Part shown: positions 1 to 11,901 of the stretch, one piece after another | How positions within the stretch are numbered: the first letter of the stretch is position 1 | Layout of the letters: each line of letters opens with the position of its first letter | NCBI GenBank assembly: GCA_001972305.1 | Contig: BDDD01000916.1 | Location: 207,865-271,864, forward strand | Source: Cephalotus follicularis | Taxonomy: Eukaryota > Streptophyta > Magnoliopsida > Oxalidales > Cephalotaceae | Length of the DNA: 64,000 nucleotides | Direction: 5' to 3' | Notes under the pieces: generated by a model | What the model saw: the letters and a program-made list of their open reading frames with translations, nothing else | What the model was told of the DNA's origin: nothing | The model's database searches: none | Made by a program: the position numbers and the translations under genes

Positions 1-1860
1 TCATACACGTGTAGACAAAACCTCTCATGGACATCAGATATACATATATAATACAATACCGAGATCACCATGCATCTAAACATATTTAACAGATTTCAGA
101 AAACAGAAACTCAAATTTCAGAATACAGAATACAGAATCCTCAAAACAGAATTTAAACACATTTAAACAAATACAGAGACTCATCCGAGTCATCAAAACA
201 GATTTAAAACGATAAAGGAAATCATTTTCCTTATCATATACAGATATAGCAGAAAATAGCGTCATAGTATGACTATAACCGTGCGAGCATTTGAAAACAG
301 TAAATGAAAGTTTCAGACATTAACTTAAATAGATTTTCAGAACAGAAACAGATCCTGATTCATTCAGATACGGAAAGCAAAACGTAAAACGTTTTAGACA
401 TTCAAACCATTAAAAGAAACTCCAGAGTAAAAAGGTTAAATAAAGTGTTCCACTCACAGTACAGATGAGCGAGTCCCTCGACTGGTCGCCTCCATGGCCG
501 ACCTCAAAGGCAGGATTCTCTACCAACAGACAGACAGACAGATAACAGACTATCAGAACTCAGACAGACAACAAACTACAGACATATCAGACTCAAACAC
601 GTACAAATACGTGAAAAGCTCTATGCAATGAAATGCGTGCAGATGTCAGAATACCATAACCGATCAATTCGGTTAATAGAACAGAAGTCAGATTATTAAA
701 ACATCTTTTAAACCTTCGATTTAAGCATCCGTTCGAAAATATTAAAGTAAGTCCAAATCATTAATGCTAGTCCAAGTGGTTGTCCAGGTTATCCAATTTC
801 GAGTCATATAAGCAATTTAAGTTCATTATACAGCAGAAACAGATACAGAATTACAGAAATCAGCGAAAAACAGAACTAACGGAACAAAGTTCAGAATTTA
901 CCGAAAGCTGACGGAACGGAGCACGGAGTCAATTTCCTACAGCGGAACTGAAACGGATCACATCACCGCGGAGAATGGAGTCGGAAAACTGTAAGAAATT
1001 TCTCGCCGGAGGGTCACCGACCCGTGGGCCCACGCGCCACCGTTGGCCGGCGCGTGATAGCCACGCCTGTCGCCGGTCAGCCGCAAAGACGCATCTGGAG
1101 CGCTGGAAGCCGGGGAGCACGGATCTGAGGCGTGTTGGGTATGGCACCGCCGCATCTGGCCAAAACGACCGTGTTGACGGTGCCTGCCTTCGCCGGCGAT
1201 TGACGTTGCCGACGTCGTCACGTGTTGGGGCCGGTACCGTTCGAACGGCCGCAACACCAGGAGTCAGAATCTGGGCTCGCCTTGCCGTGACGACCACCGG
1301 AGACGCCGGAACGATGAAAAATAGCCGAAGAGAGAGAAGAGCTCGTGCGCGCAAACGGCGCGGTTGCCGGCGCGGTGGAGGGCTCCGCTCTGCTCTGGAG
1401 GCTGAGGCTGTTCGGCCGGTACCTTCGTCGGCGTCAGATCGGCACTGACGCCGGTGGCAAAGGCAGAGAGAGATAGTGAACGAGAGAGATAAGAGAGAGA
1501 AAGCGGGAGAGATGAGAGAGAAAGGCAAAAAATGCCAAAAAATTGCATTTCTCTTATATATATAATCAAAACGGACTAGGTTTTACCCATAATTTAAACG
1601 ATACGGACAAAAATCGGATGTTTAGGACATACCACTTGGGCTATTTTTCTGAGTTATCAGTCATTTCAGAAAAACATCATTTAATTTACAGAAAGACAAA
1701 TTTATTTTTTATGTAGAAAACCATCAGAATAAAATCATAAAAATTTAAATAATGTCATGATGCATATCATGAATGCCAGAAAACAGATTAACAGACCGAC
1801 AGACAGACAGAAGCCACGTAGGCTCATAGACACAGACCATACAAGGACGCGGATGTCACA
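1..1860 (-). mobile_element. Family B LTR, truncated by window edge
   Basis: The reverse complement matches the first ~1.75 kb of the two 2.8 kb LTRs at 38577 and 42965, including the start TGTGACATCC, a TATA-like run (1555-1564), a pyrimidine-rich leader, a GC-rich block (about 950-1450) and CAGA/TCTG tetranucleotide runs. The LTR 5' end is at 1860. No polypurine tract lies just outside it (1861 onward), so it is a 5' LTR or a solo LTR rather than a 3' LTR. The rest lies beyond position 1. Confidence 0.9.
1555..1564 (-). promoter_or_regulatory. TATA-like box of family B LTR
   Basis: An alternating TA run sits just upstream (minus strand) of a conserved GAGAAATGC segment and a CT-rich leader. 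The same arrangement recurs in the other two B LTR copies at 38890 and 43274, which supports a Pol II promoter. No transcript evidence is available. Confidence 0.5.
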
Positions 1861-2049
1861 CTATTCATTGTCGGTCCTCGATTTCTCTGAAATAAAATGA
1901 GAAATCTGATTTCTCTAAACAGAATGAGAAATCCCAAGACTTTCTAAGGAAGCCAGTATGTCTCGATCAAAATATCCATGGATCACAAAAGATGTCATCA
2001 AGAGACATACACAACATGCTTAAGACAGACACCAGTCTCAAGATTTTAT

Positions 2050-2145
2050 GCAAATGACATGTCATAAACACAAATGCGTACATAATCCGGATTTTAACCA
2101 AATGATATATCATAAACACAAATGTGCACATAATCAGGATATATG
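2050..2145. repeat. Tandem ~52-bp duplication
   Basis: Two adjacent copies of a unit containing TCATAAACACAAATG and CATAATC are seen just beyond the end of the copia pol relic. This is probably part of its 3' non-coding region. Confidence 0.5.
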
Positions 2146-2276
2146 ATAAACAGTAACAAAAATGATAATCCTCAATTATCATAAAATCATAAATCCAAAC
2201 ATAGGAGTTCACAACAGAGTATATGAAAACAACATGACATACAAAGTCCAACATACATATGCTAAACTCTCACTGT

Positions 2277-2507
2277 TAAAGTACATCAAAGGAACCTATA
2301 ATGTTCATTTTATCAACATGTCTAACAAAATCAGACGACTCAAGTGCCTTAATCAAAGGTAAGCAATCATATACATAGTGGTAATGTGAACAAAGACAGC
2401 ACACCATGCTTAACCCACTTTATCACCTTAAAAACTTAAGGTTTATGTACTTAGCAGCATCTAAATTCTTCATATTCTTTTGTAAAGAACACTGAAGCTA
2501 TATTGTC
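2277..2507 (-). pseudogene. Ty1/copia RNase H C-terminus, frameshifted
   Basis: Translating the minus strand in pieces gives a copia RNase H tail: DNIASVFF followed, after a frame change, by KNMKNLDAAKYINLKFLR (2435-2479), then PLIKALESSDF..HVDKMN and a stop at 2277. These correspond to the CDN-AAVFFSKN, KHID-KY and ADPLTKGL motifs at the end of copia pol polyproteins. At least two frameshifts separate the blocks, so it is a dead fragment. Confidence 0.7.
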
Positions 2508-2519
2508 ACACTTAATATG

Positions 2520-4189
2520 TAAGGTAATACCTTAAAGTTATCAACATTTGTGACAAAATAATCATGCTTAAGTTATTAAACATTAGTACCTCAAGGATTT
2601 TCAATACAACGATATTGGCATGCCTAGGATCTTAAGACTTTAAATGATGTGAGCTCACCAGTAAAAACAAACATTACGTGCACAAATAACAGAGTTAAGT
2701 CATCAATTACACAGAAAAGAGATGACTATCCATAAAGTGACTTTTATTAACAATGGTGGTATTATTACGAAAGTCACGGAAACTTTTTATACCACATAGG
2801 TACATGACCACCAACCATTATGGTTGTCAACAACAATATCAATGGATATGTCATCACACAGTTATGACAAACGAAATAACTCTCACAGATCAAGTACATT
2901 ATGAAAGCCTAAATTATCTGTTCATTGAGATTCAAAATAAAACACAATTGGCTTAATTTCTTGCTCTAATAATCACCATAACAAGTCTGATTAGACAACG
3001 CAATAAGAAATAAATAATATTTCTCTTTTAGAGTCTATTACACAACATTGTCTAACAATCAAGTGTTCGATTAAATTTAGTATATGTATACTAACTTGTG
3101 TCTTTACCTATTTTTCAAAAGTTATCACAAAAGTGTCAAACACTAAAAATTGAAAAATATTTCAATTTTAACTCAATCGTCAAAATAATGATTGTCAAAA
3201 TAATGACTATCACGAGGTGATACATTACTCCACACTCCCACTGATTTTATGCATCACTAAAAGTTTCAACATGTTTACACACATAGGATATACAATAAAC
3301 ACAAAATATATGTGAATTTTCAAACTTTATAAATATTTTGCAAAATGATTCAATTGTTATATCAACAACTTATACACATAAATCTTAAAATCTATAAACA
3401 GTTGTTCACAAAATATTTTACCTCTAAATTGTATCAAAATTTCATAATCTTGATGCAATACAAAAACATTTTATTCGATCATCCTTTACAAAATAAGAGT
3501 TGATACAAATTTGTATCAGAAGATACATTTTTATAAATTTTTCATTTATAAATAACAAAAGATAAATTTATAAAGTTTCAAAATAAGGTAGATAAAAATA
3601 ATCAATTTGAAAAGAACTAAGAAACAATAATTCAAAACGTAGTCGGCAAATTCAACTATTCATTGGTAATTATAAATCTTTATTATTTCTTAAAACTCTT
3701 ATTTCTTAAAAAAAAAATTTCAACTCTCTAATTTTACCAAAGGCTTTTAAAAGAAACAATAATCAAATGCCTTTGTGTACGAAAATGGTTGATCAAATAA
3801 ATGATAATAACTAATACTAGATTAGTACCGCTGAAAGTTTGGATAACAATAAATGTTTAAAATCATAATTACTAGCACAATCAATTCCAAAAGGATTGAT
3901 ATAATACATCCAAACTTTCTTTAAAATAAATTACATAAGATCTATAGAGGTTTTAAAAATGAGGAGTTTATTTTATTTGGCACAATAACAATAAGGCACA
4001 ATATTTTTATAACGTCCAAAATAGACTTATGAACCATAATAGACTCATGTGGCAAATCACACAAAATTGTAAAGTCAATTATTATCCAAAAACAAATTAG
4101 ACTGTAGGTACATCATATGTCAGACCAAACTTTAATATAAACAAAATTGGTGATGACAATCCATTGATTTCGTAATAACGAAAGATATT
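2520..4189. other. AT-rich repeat-derived DNA, no gene seen
   Basis: Long A/T runs with no open frame that resembles a known protein. It lies between the recognisable pol end and the degenerate repeat block of the copia relic and is probably decayed element sequence. Confidence 0.5.
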
Positions 4190-5990
4190 CAATGAGACTC
4201 CTAATGCATTGACTACAACCTCACCTTTGGACAGAGAATGCAGCTTGCAGTAGAATTCTCCAACATAGGTCAACCATAAAATCCATAACATTAATATCCA
4301 ATGCTTGTGTTCAAATCTCACCTTTGGGCAGAGATTGTAACACGTAGTAGGATATCAGAAAAATAGGTTAACCAAAAATCTCATAATAATACTTCAAATA
4401 TTCTCATGGACATCAAAGAACAAAAATATGTGTCCATAATAATTCATGCATTAACTTATAAACACAAAGAAAGCACCACACACTAATGTGTATCTATAAG
4501 TATGATGTTTACCATAGTCTCAAGCTTAATCAAATAAACTAAGAAGCATTATTCAACATAAAAACCCCATAGTTGAGCGCATATGCTATATCAACAAAAT
4601 TGTAGCGTACTCAGAACTCTCAACCGTAGATAACTATCTATTGCACTTTATAATCATGACATAGTACCGATACATTTAAATGTAACAAAACATGATCATG
4701 CAAAATCATATTTAAAAGAATATCATATAGGTCATTAAGTACAAACAGAATAATAGTTATTAGCACATATGAATGAAACAATTACACAAATATGATCATT
4801 CATATTTTAAAAATTCTATCGGATTTTCTTTTCTTACTTATACACAATGAGAATTTAAACATAATTTCAACTAACGATAAGTTAAATTTATTATGTTATT
4901 GAATTTTTCAATAACTCATAATATATGTATCAAAACATATATATAGATATTTATGATCATCCAAAAACATACAACATAAATACAATCATTACTTTCAATA
5001 AATACTCATAATTAAGTCATCATATTATGAGTCTAAAATCTAAAAGTAAGTTTCAGCAAAAAGATTGTATTTGTAATTTACTGACTGATTAAAATCACCA
5101 TTTCAATCACTAAATAGATGGCCTAAAAAATAATAGGCGGAATGCCCAGGATTATAGTTGAAATTGAATTTCTCATTTAATATACAATAAATATATTATA
5201 ATAGTCATGCATAAATATTAGCATATTAAATATGCATGTATGTAAAAAGTTTCATTTTTAACAATTTTCTATTTTAACCATTGCCAAACGCACTATCACA
5301 CATGAATAATTACATATTCTTCCACGTTCATGTGTGAGTGACAAACATATCGAGACAATATAACCGTAAGCATAATGGTCAACTCGAATAATGTATTATA
5401 CTATAAGGTTAAAAAATAGAAAAATTGAGCATGACTAAATATTAAAAAATAATATTTTCAATATGTCATGTATTCATATAAAGAACCTATTAATATTCTT
5501 ACCTGGAAAAATTAATCATGATATTCATTTACTTCATACCATAATATAATAGGCTCAAACAAAGTCAAAAATTGTATACGTCATACTTATCATGCAAATT
5601 CAAGAAAACTATGCAAAAATAGCATAATAACAAAACAAAAAATAATACATGTTATTTACAGAGAAACAAACTGTCCAAAATAACAATAAAAATCACAACA
5701 TGTCAATAATGTGGGTAATTTTAATATGAATATGTTTGGAAACAAAATAAGCAATATTCATCACGAAAATCCAGGCACATCATTATATAATCACCTTTGG
5801 GGAGAAAATATAACATGCAAATAAGATTTCCTACATGAAACCAACAACCAAGTATACATCGATATTCAAATAGTTTATCACTTTTGGGCAGAAAAACATT
5901 CTAAACTGACGCAAACCCTAAACAAAATGTTTCATGTAAACCACCAAATTAAAACATCAAATAACCACTTTTGGGCAGGAAATTTAATGC
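4190..5990. repeat. Five dispersed units with ACCTTTGGGCAGA core
   Basis: The core (A)C(C/T)TTTGG(G/A)(C/G)AGA recurs near 4222, 4319, 5789, 5879 and 5969, each followed by an AT-rich segment. The first two copies are adjacent and also share the downstream AACATAGGTCAACCATAAAA-like phrase. This looks like a degenerate direct-repeat array inside the copia relic. I do not recognise a function. Confidence 0.55.
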
Positions 5991-7159
5991 AATAATTCAG
6001 ATTTCATTCCGTAACGAAAACATGAGAAAATCCCAAAAGTTCCTGAATGGTCCACTTTGGTGTAACCGTGAACAAATGGAATCAACTCAAACCGGAACTC
6101 ATAAACAATCTTACCCACAAAGTAAGTGTGCATACTAGGGTCAAAATGTATGCACGTGATCCCACAAAATGAGATACTGTAACAAAATGTACCTCGTTGG
6201 ATCACAAACAATCCATGTTGTAATAGTTCAAAATTCGGAAAAGTTTAAAGAATAAACAAAAATAGGGGAGTACAGTAAATTAATAATTAAAATAGGGAGA
6301 GTGACTAATGTCAAAAGATTCTCCATATATAATAATAATTTTTCATAAAAATTATTTTTCAAAAAATAGTATTTAACTATTTTAAATTAATTTTTATGAA
6401 AATAATTCTGAAATAAATAATTATGGTATTCGAAAAAATATTTAAAAATTACAAAAAAATTTATCTCAGAGAAAAATAGGGGCCCAAAAATTTGGGCCAA
6501 AAAAGGCGAGGAGAGTGGCCTGCACACGCCCCCAAGCGCCAGGGGCGCGCGTGGCTAAGCGTGGAAGGTGCAATGCACCTTCTTCTTCAACCAGACGGGT
6601 CGCTCGACTCGACTGTAACGGCTCATCGTGACCCGAATTTTCTGGATAGTAAACCGACAAAGAATGGTCAGGTTTTGACGCCAAAGATGCAATATACAAT
6701 AAACACAAATCAATTTCATGAAAAATCTACTAAATCATCACCTTTTAACATCAAAGTTCATCCAAGAACCATAACAATGGCAGTTCGTGGTTTTTCAATT
6801 TTCCAGGCTTAGATTCTTGATAAAGACGTCGCGCTTAGCCGTGTAAGATCAGGTTTAACATTAATCCATAAACCGATTCAGTTAACAGAACAAGATATCA
6901 AAGATTTGGTCAATTTTGACATTATAAATCCGATAATTTCAGTATCTTGTATCTCGGGTTACAGGTCAAGAAAAATTATGATATATATATCAAATTGAAG
7001 AGTTCAAAGAAGGGAACAAAAACCCTAAGTAATCGAAACTAATCATTCACGTTTAGATCTTCAATTTTCAAGTTAAAATTTTGGGGCTAAACTGAAATAA
7101 TTGAAAACGTGAATTGCAATAATAATTCTACAAATTGGTCCTAATTCGCATATAACAAT
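5991..7159. other. Internal/leader part of copia relic, no intact gene
   Basis: Mostly AT-rich, with a short GC-rich island at about 6490-6620. Short frames exist on both strands but none resembles a gag protein. Its position next to the 450-bp LTR suggests the 5' internal region of the minus-strand copia relic. Confidence 0.4.
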
Positions 7160-7609
7160 TGTTGAAAATTAAAAGGATCATATGCGATATTAGAACACAA
7201 TAATTAATGAGTAATGATCGTATCTGGTTGAGCCATGTTCAACTGTGCAGCGGAATATCAAAATCAGTGCGATCCTAGATCAAACAGATAGGTCTTCCCC
7301 TCCTTTTCACCAGACAAAATGTGGTTCTTAGATGAGAATCGAAAACAACTTATGGTGACAAGAGAGGGGACCTAGCCCGATATATATATAGTAAACACTA
7401 ATGAGTCTTCCCATCATGCTCATTAGGTCACTAAAGCCCACACTAACCACAACACACATCTACAACCTGAAGTGCGCCAGCCCATACAAAATAGATCACT
7501 AAAGAACTATTTGGCTATAAGCCCGTTTCACAGATCATTATTCTATCAGTTTTATAAAACAAAAATAACAATTAATGGAAGCCCAATACTTTATAAATAT
7601 TTCCAACAA
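7160..7609 (-). repeat. Copia-type 450-bp LTR
   Basis: Bounded by TGTTGAAAATT at 7160 and ATTTCCAACA ending at 7609, an imperfect terminal inverted repeat typical of copia LTRs that begin TGTTGGAAA. The flank at 7610 matches T-family LTR sequence, so this element appears to have landed in a T LTR. A convincing primer-binding site next to 7160 is not visible. Confidence 0.6.
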
Positions 7610-7905
7610 GGTCATCTGGTCTCTTGTCCGCTTCCAGGTCTTCAACGTCAAGAGCTTCTTCAAGGGCTTGTGTCAAAGGCATTGTGTTGCTCACGATGGT
7701 CCGAGGAAGAGGTATTCCACAGTACAGTTGGAGAGGGGGTCCTGGGCACGGACGCCAAAGCAGAGGTCATCGACACTGGTATCGAGGAGGATGACATCTG
7801 CAAAGCTGCCACGAGGGGAACTCCTCGACACTGATGTCGAGGAGGAGTTCGCCTGTTATTGTCACTGAAATTAATGATATTTCTCTGACTCGTGCTCGTA
7901 TATAA
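7610..7905 (+). repeat. Fragment of family T LTR
   Basis: Resembles the 3' half of the T LTR at 52495-53348: a GCTTC-AGGTCT-CAACGTC phrase, several CGAGGAGGA boxes, and the order GTTACTGTC..TTCCTCTGAC at the end. It is diverged and lacks the terminal CATATCA end, so it is a remnant, interrupted on the left by the copia LTR. Confidence 0.6.
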
Positions 7906-8916
7906 GCCTTAAAATCGTTAGAGTCTTTGACAATTCTTGATGTAGAGTTATAATTAAAAAGTTACAGAGATCAACGCCAATAATAACGTTTCTCCAACAA
8001 TAAAGTAAATAATAAAAAATAGAGTAAGATATATTTTTTTCCTTTTTAAAAGTAGCAGTTCTCTGTTCTAACATTTTGAGTTGAGTTCAAACTTGAAAAC
8101 GCAAATTGCGTGCCAAAACAAAAAGGACAAACATAGTACAACAAATAGTTTAGTTGTGTAAGTTAGATTAAAAGAGAAGGGCCCACTGACCAGATTAGGT
8201 GAAAATCACCAGCTCAGACGGTGGGGCCACGTACACATCTATTTAAACTCAGGATCACGTTTTTTTGTAATTCAGCAGGACTGAATTATTTGATTCATAA
8301 ATTATCTGTATCGGTCAATTATGGACTCTGTAATCTACATTATAGTCTTTGGGTAGTCTCTTCTCATGAAATGCTTCTTTGTATGGGATTCGCGATTTGA
8401 CGGAAGAGAGACTTTTGCGTTCAATCTGATTAGACAATTTGACGGTGGTGGCCCATTGATTAATAGTATTAGAAACGTTGCAGGGGGTATCTGAGCTATT
8501 TCAATCACGTGTTGTTGAGTTTTTTGTTTGACGTTTGCGCTCACGTTACTTGCTCTCAAGCACGACAGCTCGGCTAATGCGCACACCCAATCCGCACAAT
8601 ATATCATCTCAATCACCCCTGATTTCGAAACAACGTAATTGTTTCGCCAACGGAAAAAATCAACAACACGTGATTTAAATTCTATATTTATTAGACTGGT
8701 TAACCTATGCCGATTTGGAATTTTACTAAATATTTCATCTCAATTTAACTTTATACATATTGATTTTCAACTCAATGATTTCTTTTAAATTCTTTTTATA
8801 ATAATGTTCAAAAAAAAAATCATGAGATTTATCGCGTTGAACACTTTATTATCTCTATATTCATTATTGACATTTTGATCGTTCAAATCAAACATATTTC
8901 ATTAAAAAAAAATTAA
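7906..8916. other. Intergenic DNA, no gene recognised
   Basis: AT-rich spacer. A 93-codon minus-strand frame near 8335-8616 has no recognisable motif. A CACGTG hexamer occurs at about 8506-8511 and a TATTTAAA run near 8240, but no linked coding exon was found. Confidence 0.4.
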
Positions 8917-9243
8917 GAAAAAATATCATTTAATCATTGATGTTTGGTGTCAAATACATTTTAGTCACTCTATTATGATAAATAACACGTTAACTTAAAA
9001 AGTCAAGTAAATATAAAAACTAAAGTGTTCGGTCAACACTCATATTTTGAAACTATTATGTCTTTATTATCAAATATCAAAGATTAATTTATCCTATATC
9101 CTAACATAATTGTTAACGGTCAACAAACAGAGGGACTAATATGTTCAGTTAACGCTCATAGTCAGGGACTAACATATTATTTGTTATAATAGAGATTAAA
9201 GTGTATCTGACGTCAAACTTCAGAGACTAAATTATACTTTTTC
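8917..9243. mobile_element. Foldback MITE with ~75-bp arms
   Basis: The first ~75 bp (from GAAAAAATATCATTTAATC) pairs imperfectly with the reverse complement of the last ~75 bp (ending AAATTATACTTTTTC). Both arms share the order ATTTAGTC-CTGA-GTTTG-TGTC-ATACA-TTTAGTC-CTATTATA. The 327-bp element has no coding capacity. Superfamily is uncertain because no clear target duplication was found. Confidence 0.65.
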
Positions 9244-9680
9244 ACAATATAAAATTACATATTACCCTTGTATAAATTATAACAAATCTAGAACTCAATC
9301 AATTATCTCTTATATCTTCATTCCTTCTTACCTCATAGGTTTGTGGTTCGGGTGTGATCAATTATGTAGTCTTGCTTGTGGTTCGGTTGTGCCTCAAACT
9401 GATTAGAGGAGCATCACCGTTGCTTGTGGTCTTTATTTGGCTAAGTGACCATGGCTCGACGCACTGTTAACGACTCATATCCAAGACCGATCTCTTCATG
9501 GCTGTTCATGGTGAGTGAGTTTTGTCTAGGCGTGAACAAGTTCTGGTTTGAGGGTCTTGTGACCGTAACAGTTCTGTACGTTGTGGTTGTGGGTCTGTTG
9601 TTGGACTTCCGTGCTGGTTTTACCAATTAAGTGTATCAGGATCAAATGGTCATTGACTTTCTTATATATTTTAAGTTGGA
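9244..9680. other. Intergenic, GT-rich segment without recognised gene
   Basis: The 9330-9630 stretch is less AT-rich than its surroundings and contains 61-codon frames on both strands in the same place, which argues against either being real. No motif recognised. Confidence 0.35.
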
Positions 9681-9823
9681 AACTGAGCAATTGAGATCTT
9701 CTTTTGTCAGCCGCATAAAATATAGGTCATTGAATCTTAATTTTTCAACATTTTTTAATTTTTTTCTATTAAAGAATTAAGATCTAATGGTTTGTATTTT
9801 GTGCGATAGAAAACATCTCAGTT
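9681..9823. mobile_element. Short foldback MITE
   Basis: Begins AACTGAG and ends CTCAGTT. Inner arms also pair (CGCATAAAATATAGG-CATT-ATCTTAAT against its complement on the right). About 143 bp, non-coding. Confidence 0.5.
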
Positions 9824-10310
9824 TTATGTAAAAAAAAGATCTACATGTAATCACATATAATAATATAAAGTATCCAACATGTCTTTGAATAAAAAATTAA
9901 AATTATGTACTACAATACCAAACAACAAGTATCCCTGTTTTTATTTGTTTCTAAAGGGTAAAAACACTATAATACCGTACATCTTATTAAGAGATTTTAT
10001 CATATAAACTCCAAGAATACATTTGAAGCATATATTATGTAGATTGATTAGGCACTACGCTCGGACGAATTTAGAGGGGGCCTTCTCCTTGTTATTTTTT
10101 TTCAATATATGTTATATATTATATTTTAAATAAATATATTTCAATATATATTGAATAATTTTGTGATCCCTCCTTTAGCTCGAAGTCCGGATGATTTTTT
10201 TTTAAATATACTAAGCGCATCAAGTGAGAGATATATTAAATTAATATTGATTTAATAAGATATTTGTATGTAATTCGCCTAAAAAAACTATTACTATTTA
10301 CGTTTACACG
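9824..10310. other. AT-rich spacer before the gypsy element
   Basis: No gene or repeat recognised apart from homopolymer runs and alternating AT. Confidence 0.4.
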
Positions 10311-10315
10311 ATATA

Positions 10316-10686
10316 TGATAGAGGAACAGAACTAAAAAAACAAAATTGACTGGATTCGAGCTCAAAGCTAGCTCCTAAGTAAAAGCAAAATGATTGATTT
10401 ATTTCCTAAAAATTTCAATACAAGCAATGGCCTTTATTTATAGACCAAGTAACTAAATTTCCCTCCATTTTTAGTAACAACTCTTAATTGATTCTAACAA
10501 ACTAACATCTTAAACAGTTTTATGTTATTAAACTATTACAACTCAGCAATCGTAGTCCTTCAATTTGATTGGTGGCTTCTTCACTCGTTTCCTCTCTCTG
10601 CTTTGTCATCCTTTGTAGCTCATGTTGTCACTTGTGCATTACTGCTAGTGGTTTCTTCCTCATTAAGTTGAGTCTTGTTTGTATCA
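10316..10686 (-). repeat. 3' LTR of Reina-like element
   Basis: Starts (minus strand) TGATACAAACAAGAC at 10686 and ends at TG on the plus strand at 10316. A purine-rich stretch (ATGGGGTGG) lies just inside at 10687-10700, as expected for the polypurine tract. The pol frame runs into this LTR and stops at 10620. Confidence 0.92.
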
Positions 10687-11255
10687 TTGCCACCCCATTC
10701 GAAAGGTACCTTGTCCTCAAAGTGCAGAGTAGGCAAGAGTCCGTACAATTCCTGCAAATTTTCCCAAGTTACTTCCTTTGGTGGCATGTTTTCCCACTGA
10801 ACCAATACCTGAGTGGAACCATCTGTTGAAATGCGTGAGCTTAAGATGGCCAATGGTTTGACTTGATATTCCTCTTCAAGTTGATCTAGAGGTAATGTTG
10901 ATACATGACCAGTAAGGATGGGTCCTTGATAAGGTTTTAGTAAACTGACGTGAAAAACCGGATGAACCTTAAAGGTGGAAGAAAGATGTAGTTTATAAGC
11001 TACTGGTCCCACTCTGGAGGTTATCTGATAAGGGCCATAGTATCGAGGACTAAGCTTGTTGTGGACTTGATTAGCAAGAGAAAATTGTTTGTAGTGCTGC
11101 AACTTGACCCTTACCCAAATACCTACTTCATATTCAATATCCCTCATGTGTAAATCAGCTCTATGTTTCATGGAAGACTGTGCAACAACCAAATTGGACT
11201 TGAGCTTCTGCATTAGTTCACTTCGCTGTGTCAGGGAGGCATTTATTGCTTCCAA
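10620..11255 (-). pseudogene. Integrase C-terminus with chromodomain
   Basis: A 211-codon frame holding the end of the gypsy integrase (KLSPRYYGPYQI, VHPVFHVSLLKP at the GPY/F-like module) followed by a chromodomain-like segment of about 45 residues with VLVQWENMPPKEVTWE. Chromodomains of this class bind modified histone tails and direct chromovirus integration into heterochromatin. The frame itself is open but is separated by a frameshift from the catalytic core upstream, so it would not be made as part of a normal polyprotein. It ends inside the 3' LTR, as in several chromoviruses. Confidence 0.88.
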
Positions 11256-11901
11256 AGTTGAGGTACCGTCAATATAATTTGGAATTGATGGGGGAGGTCA
11301 CCATATAAGGCTTGATATGGTATCATTGCGACGGCGGAATGGTATGAAGTGTTGTAACAGAATTCTGCCCAAGGCAAAAACTGAAACCAATGGTGTGGTT
11401 TGTGTAAAGTGAAGGTCTTCAAATATTGTTGCAGACATTGATTCAGAACCTCAATCTGGCCATCGGTTTGAGGATAATTAGCTGAGCTCAGTTTGAGAGT
11501 GGTACCACTAAGCTGAAACAAGAGCTGCCAAAATCGACTAACAAAAATGGGGTCTCTATCAGTAATAATGGACTTTGGAAAACCATGGAGTTTCACTACT
11601 ATTTTAAAAAAAAAAGTGCTACAACCTTTGGTGCATTAAATCCGATGGCCAATGCTCCAAAGTGAGAAAATTTTGATAATTTGTCCACAACAACCAGAAT
11701 AGCAGTATAGCCATTAGATTTTGGTAGGCTAGTGATGAAGTCCATGCTGAGCTCATCCCATACCAAATCAGGAATAGAGATTGGTTGTAGCAACCCATGT
11801 GGTTTGGTAGTGCCATACTTGACTTGCTGGCATTCGAGGCAAGATTGAACAAAATTAACGACATCAGTTTGCATTCCAGGCCAAAAAAAAATTCTCAGCA
11901 A
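11243..11901 (-). pseudogene. Gypsy integrase catalytic core, frameshifted
   Basis: Two overlapping pieces give the zinc-binding cysteines (SCLECQQ), the first catalytic Asp (LSMDFITSLP), the second (ITDRDPIF) and the Glu (QTDGQIEVLNQ). All three DDE residues are therefore still present. The join near 11596-11620 contains a poly-A run and a frame change, and the junction with the HHCC histidines at about 11890 is also shifted. The protein normally inserts the cDNA copy into host DNA. Confidence 0.88.

Larger units (their letters stand above)
1861..7609 (-). mobile_element. Decayed Ty1/copia retrotransposon relic
   Basis: A 450-bp LTR-like unit with matching ends (TGTTG..CAACA) lies at 7160-7609, and the C-terminal end of a copia RNase H is readable on the minus strand at 2277-2507. 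Together these suggest a minus-strand copia element whose 3' LTR was cut off by the B LTR ending at 1860. The intervening 4.6 kb is very AT-rich, full of stops, and carries a set of degenerate repeats. It is possible that the LTR and the RNase H belong to different insertions, since no second 450-bp LTR is seen. Confidence 0.6.

Noticed and set aside
929-1569. Long overlapping frames on both strands (up to 199 codons)
   Set aside because: They lie in the GC-rich block of the family B LTR. The same block at 39000-39480 and 43380-43860 has different frames open, so composition explains them.
6466-6812. 106- and 80-codon frames on opposite strands
   Set aside because: Short GC-rich island in a copia relic. 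No recognisable domain, and the frames overlap each other.
8335-8616. 93-codon minus-strand frame
   Set aside because: No motif, no splice context and no sign of selection; treated as chance.
9441-9630. Two 61-codon frames on opposite strands at the same place
   Set aside because: Mirror frames of this kind arise by chance; neither resembles a known protein.
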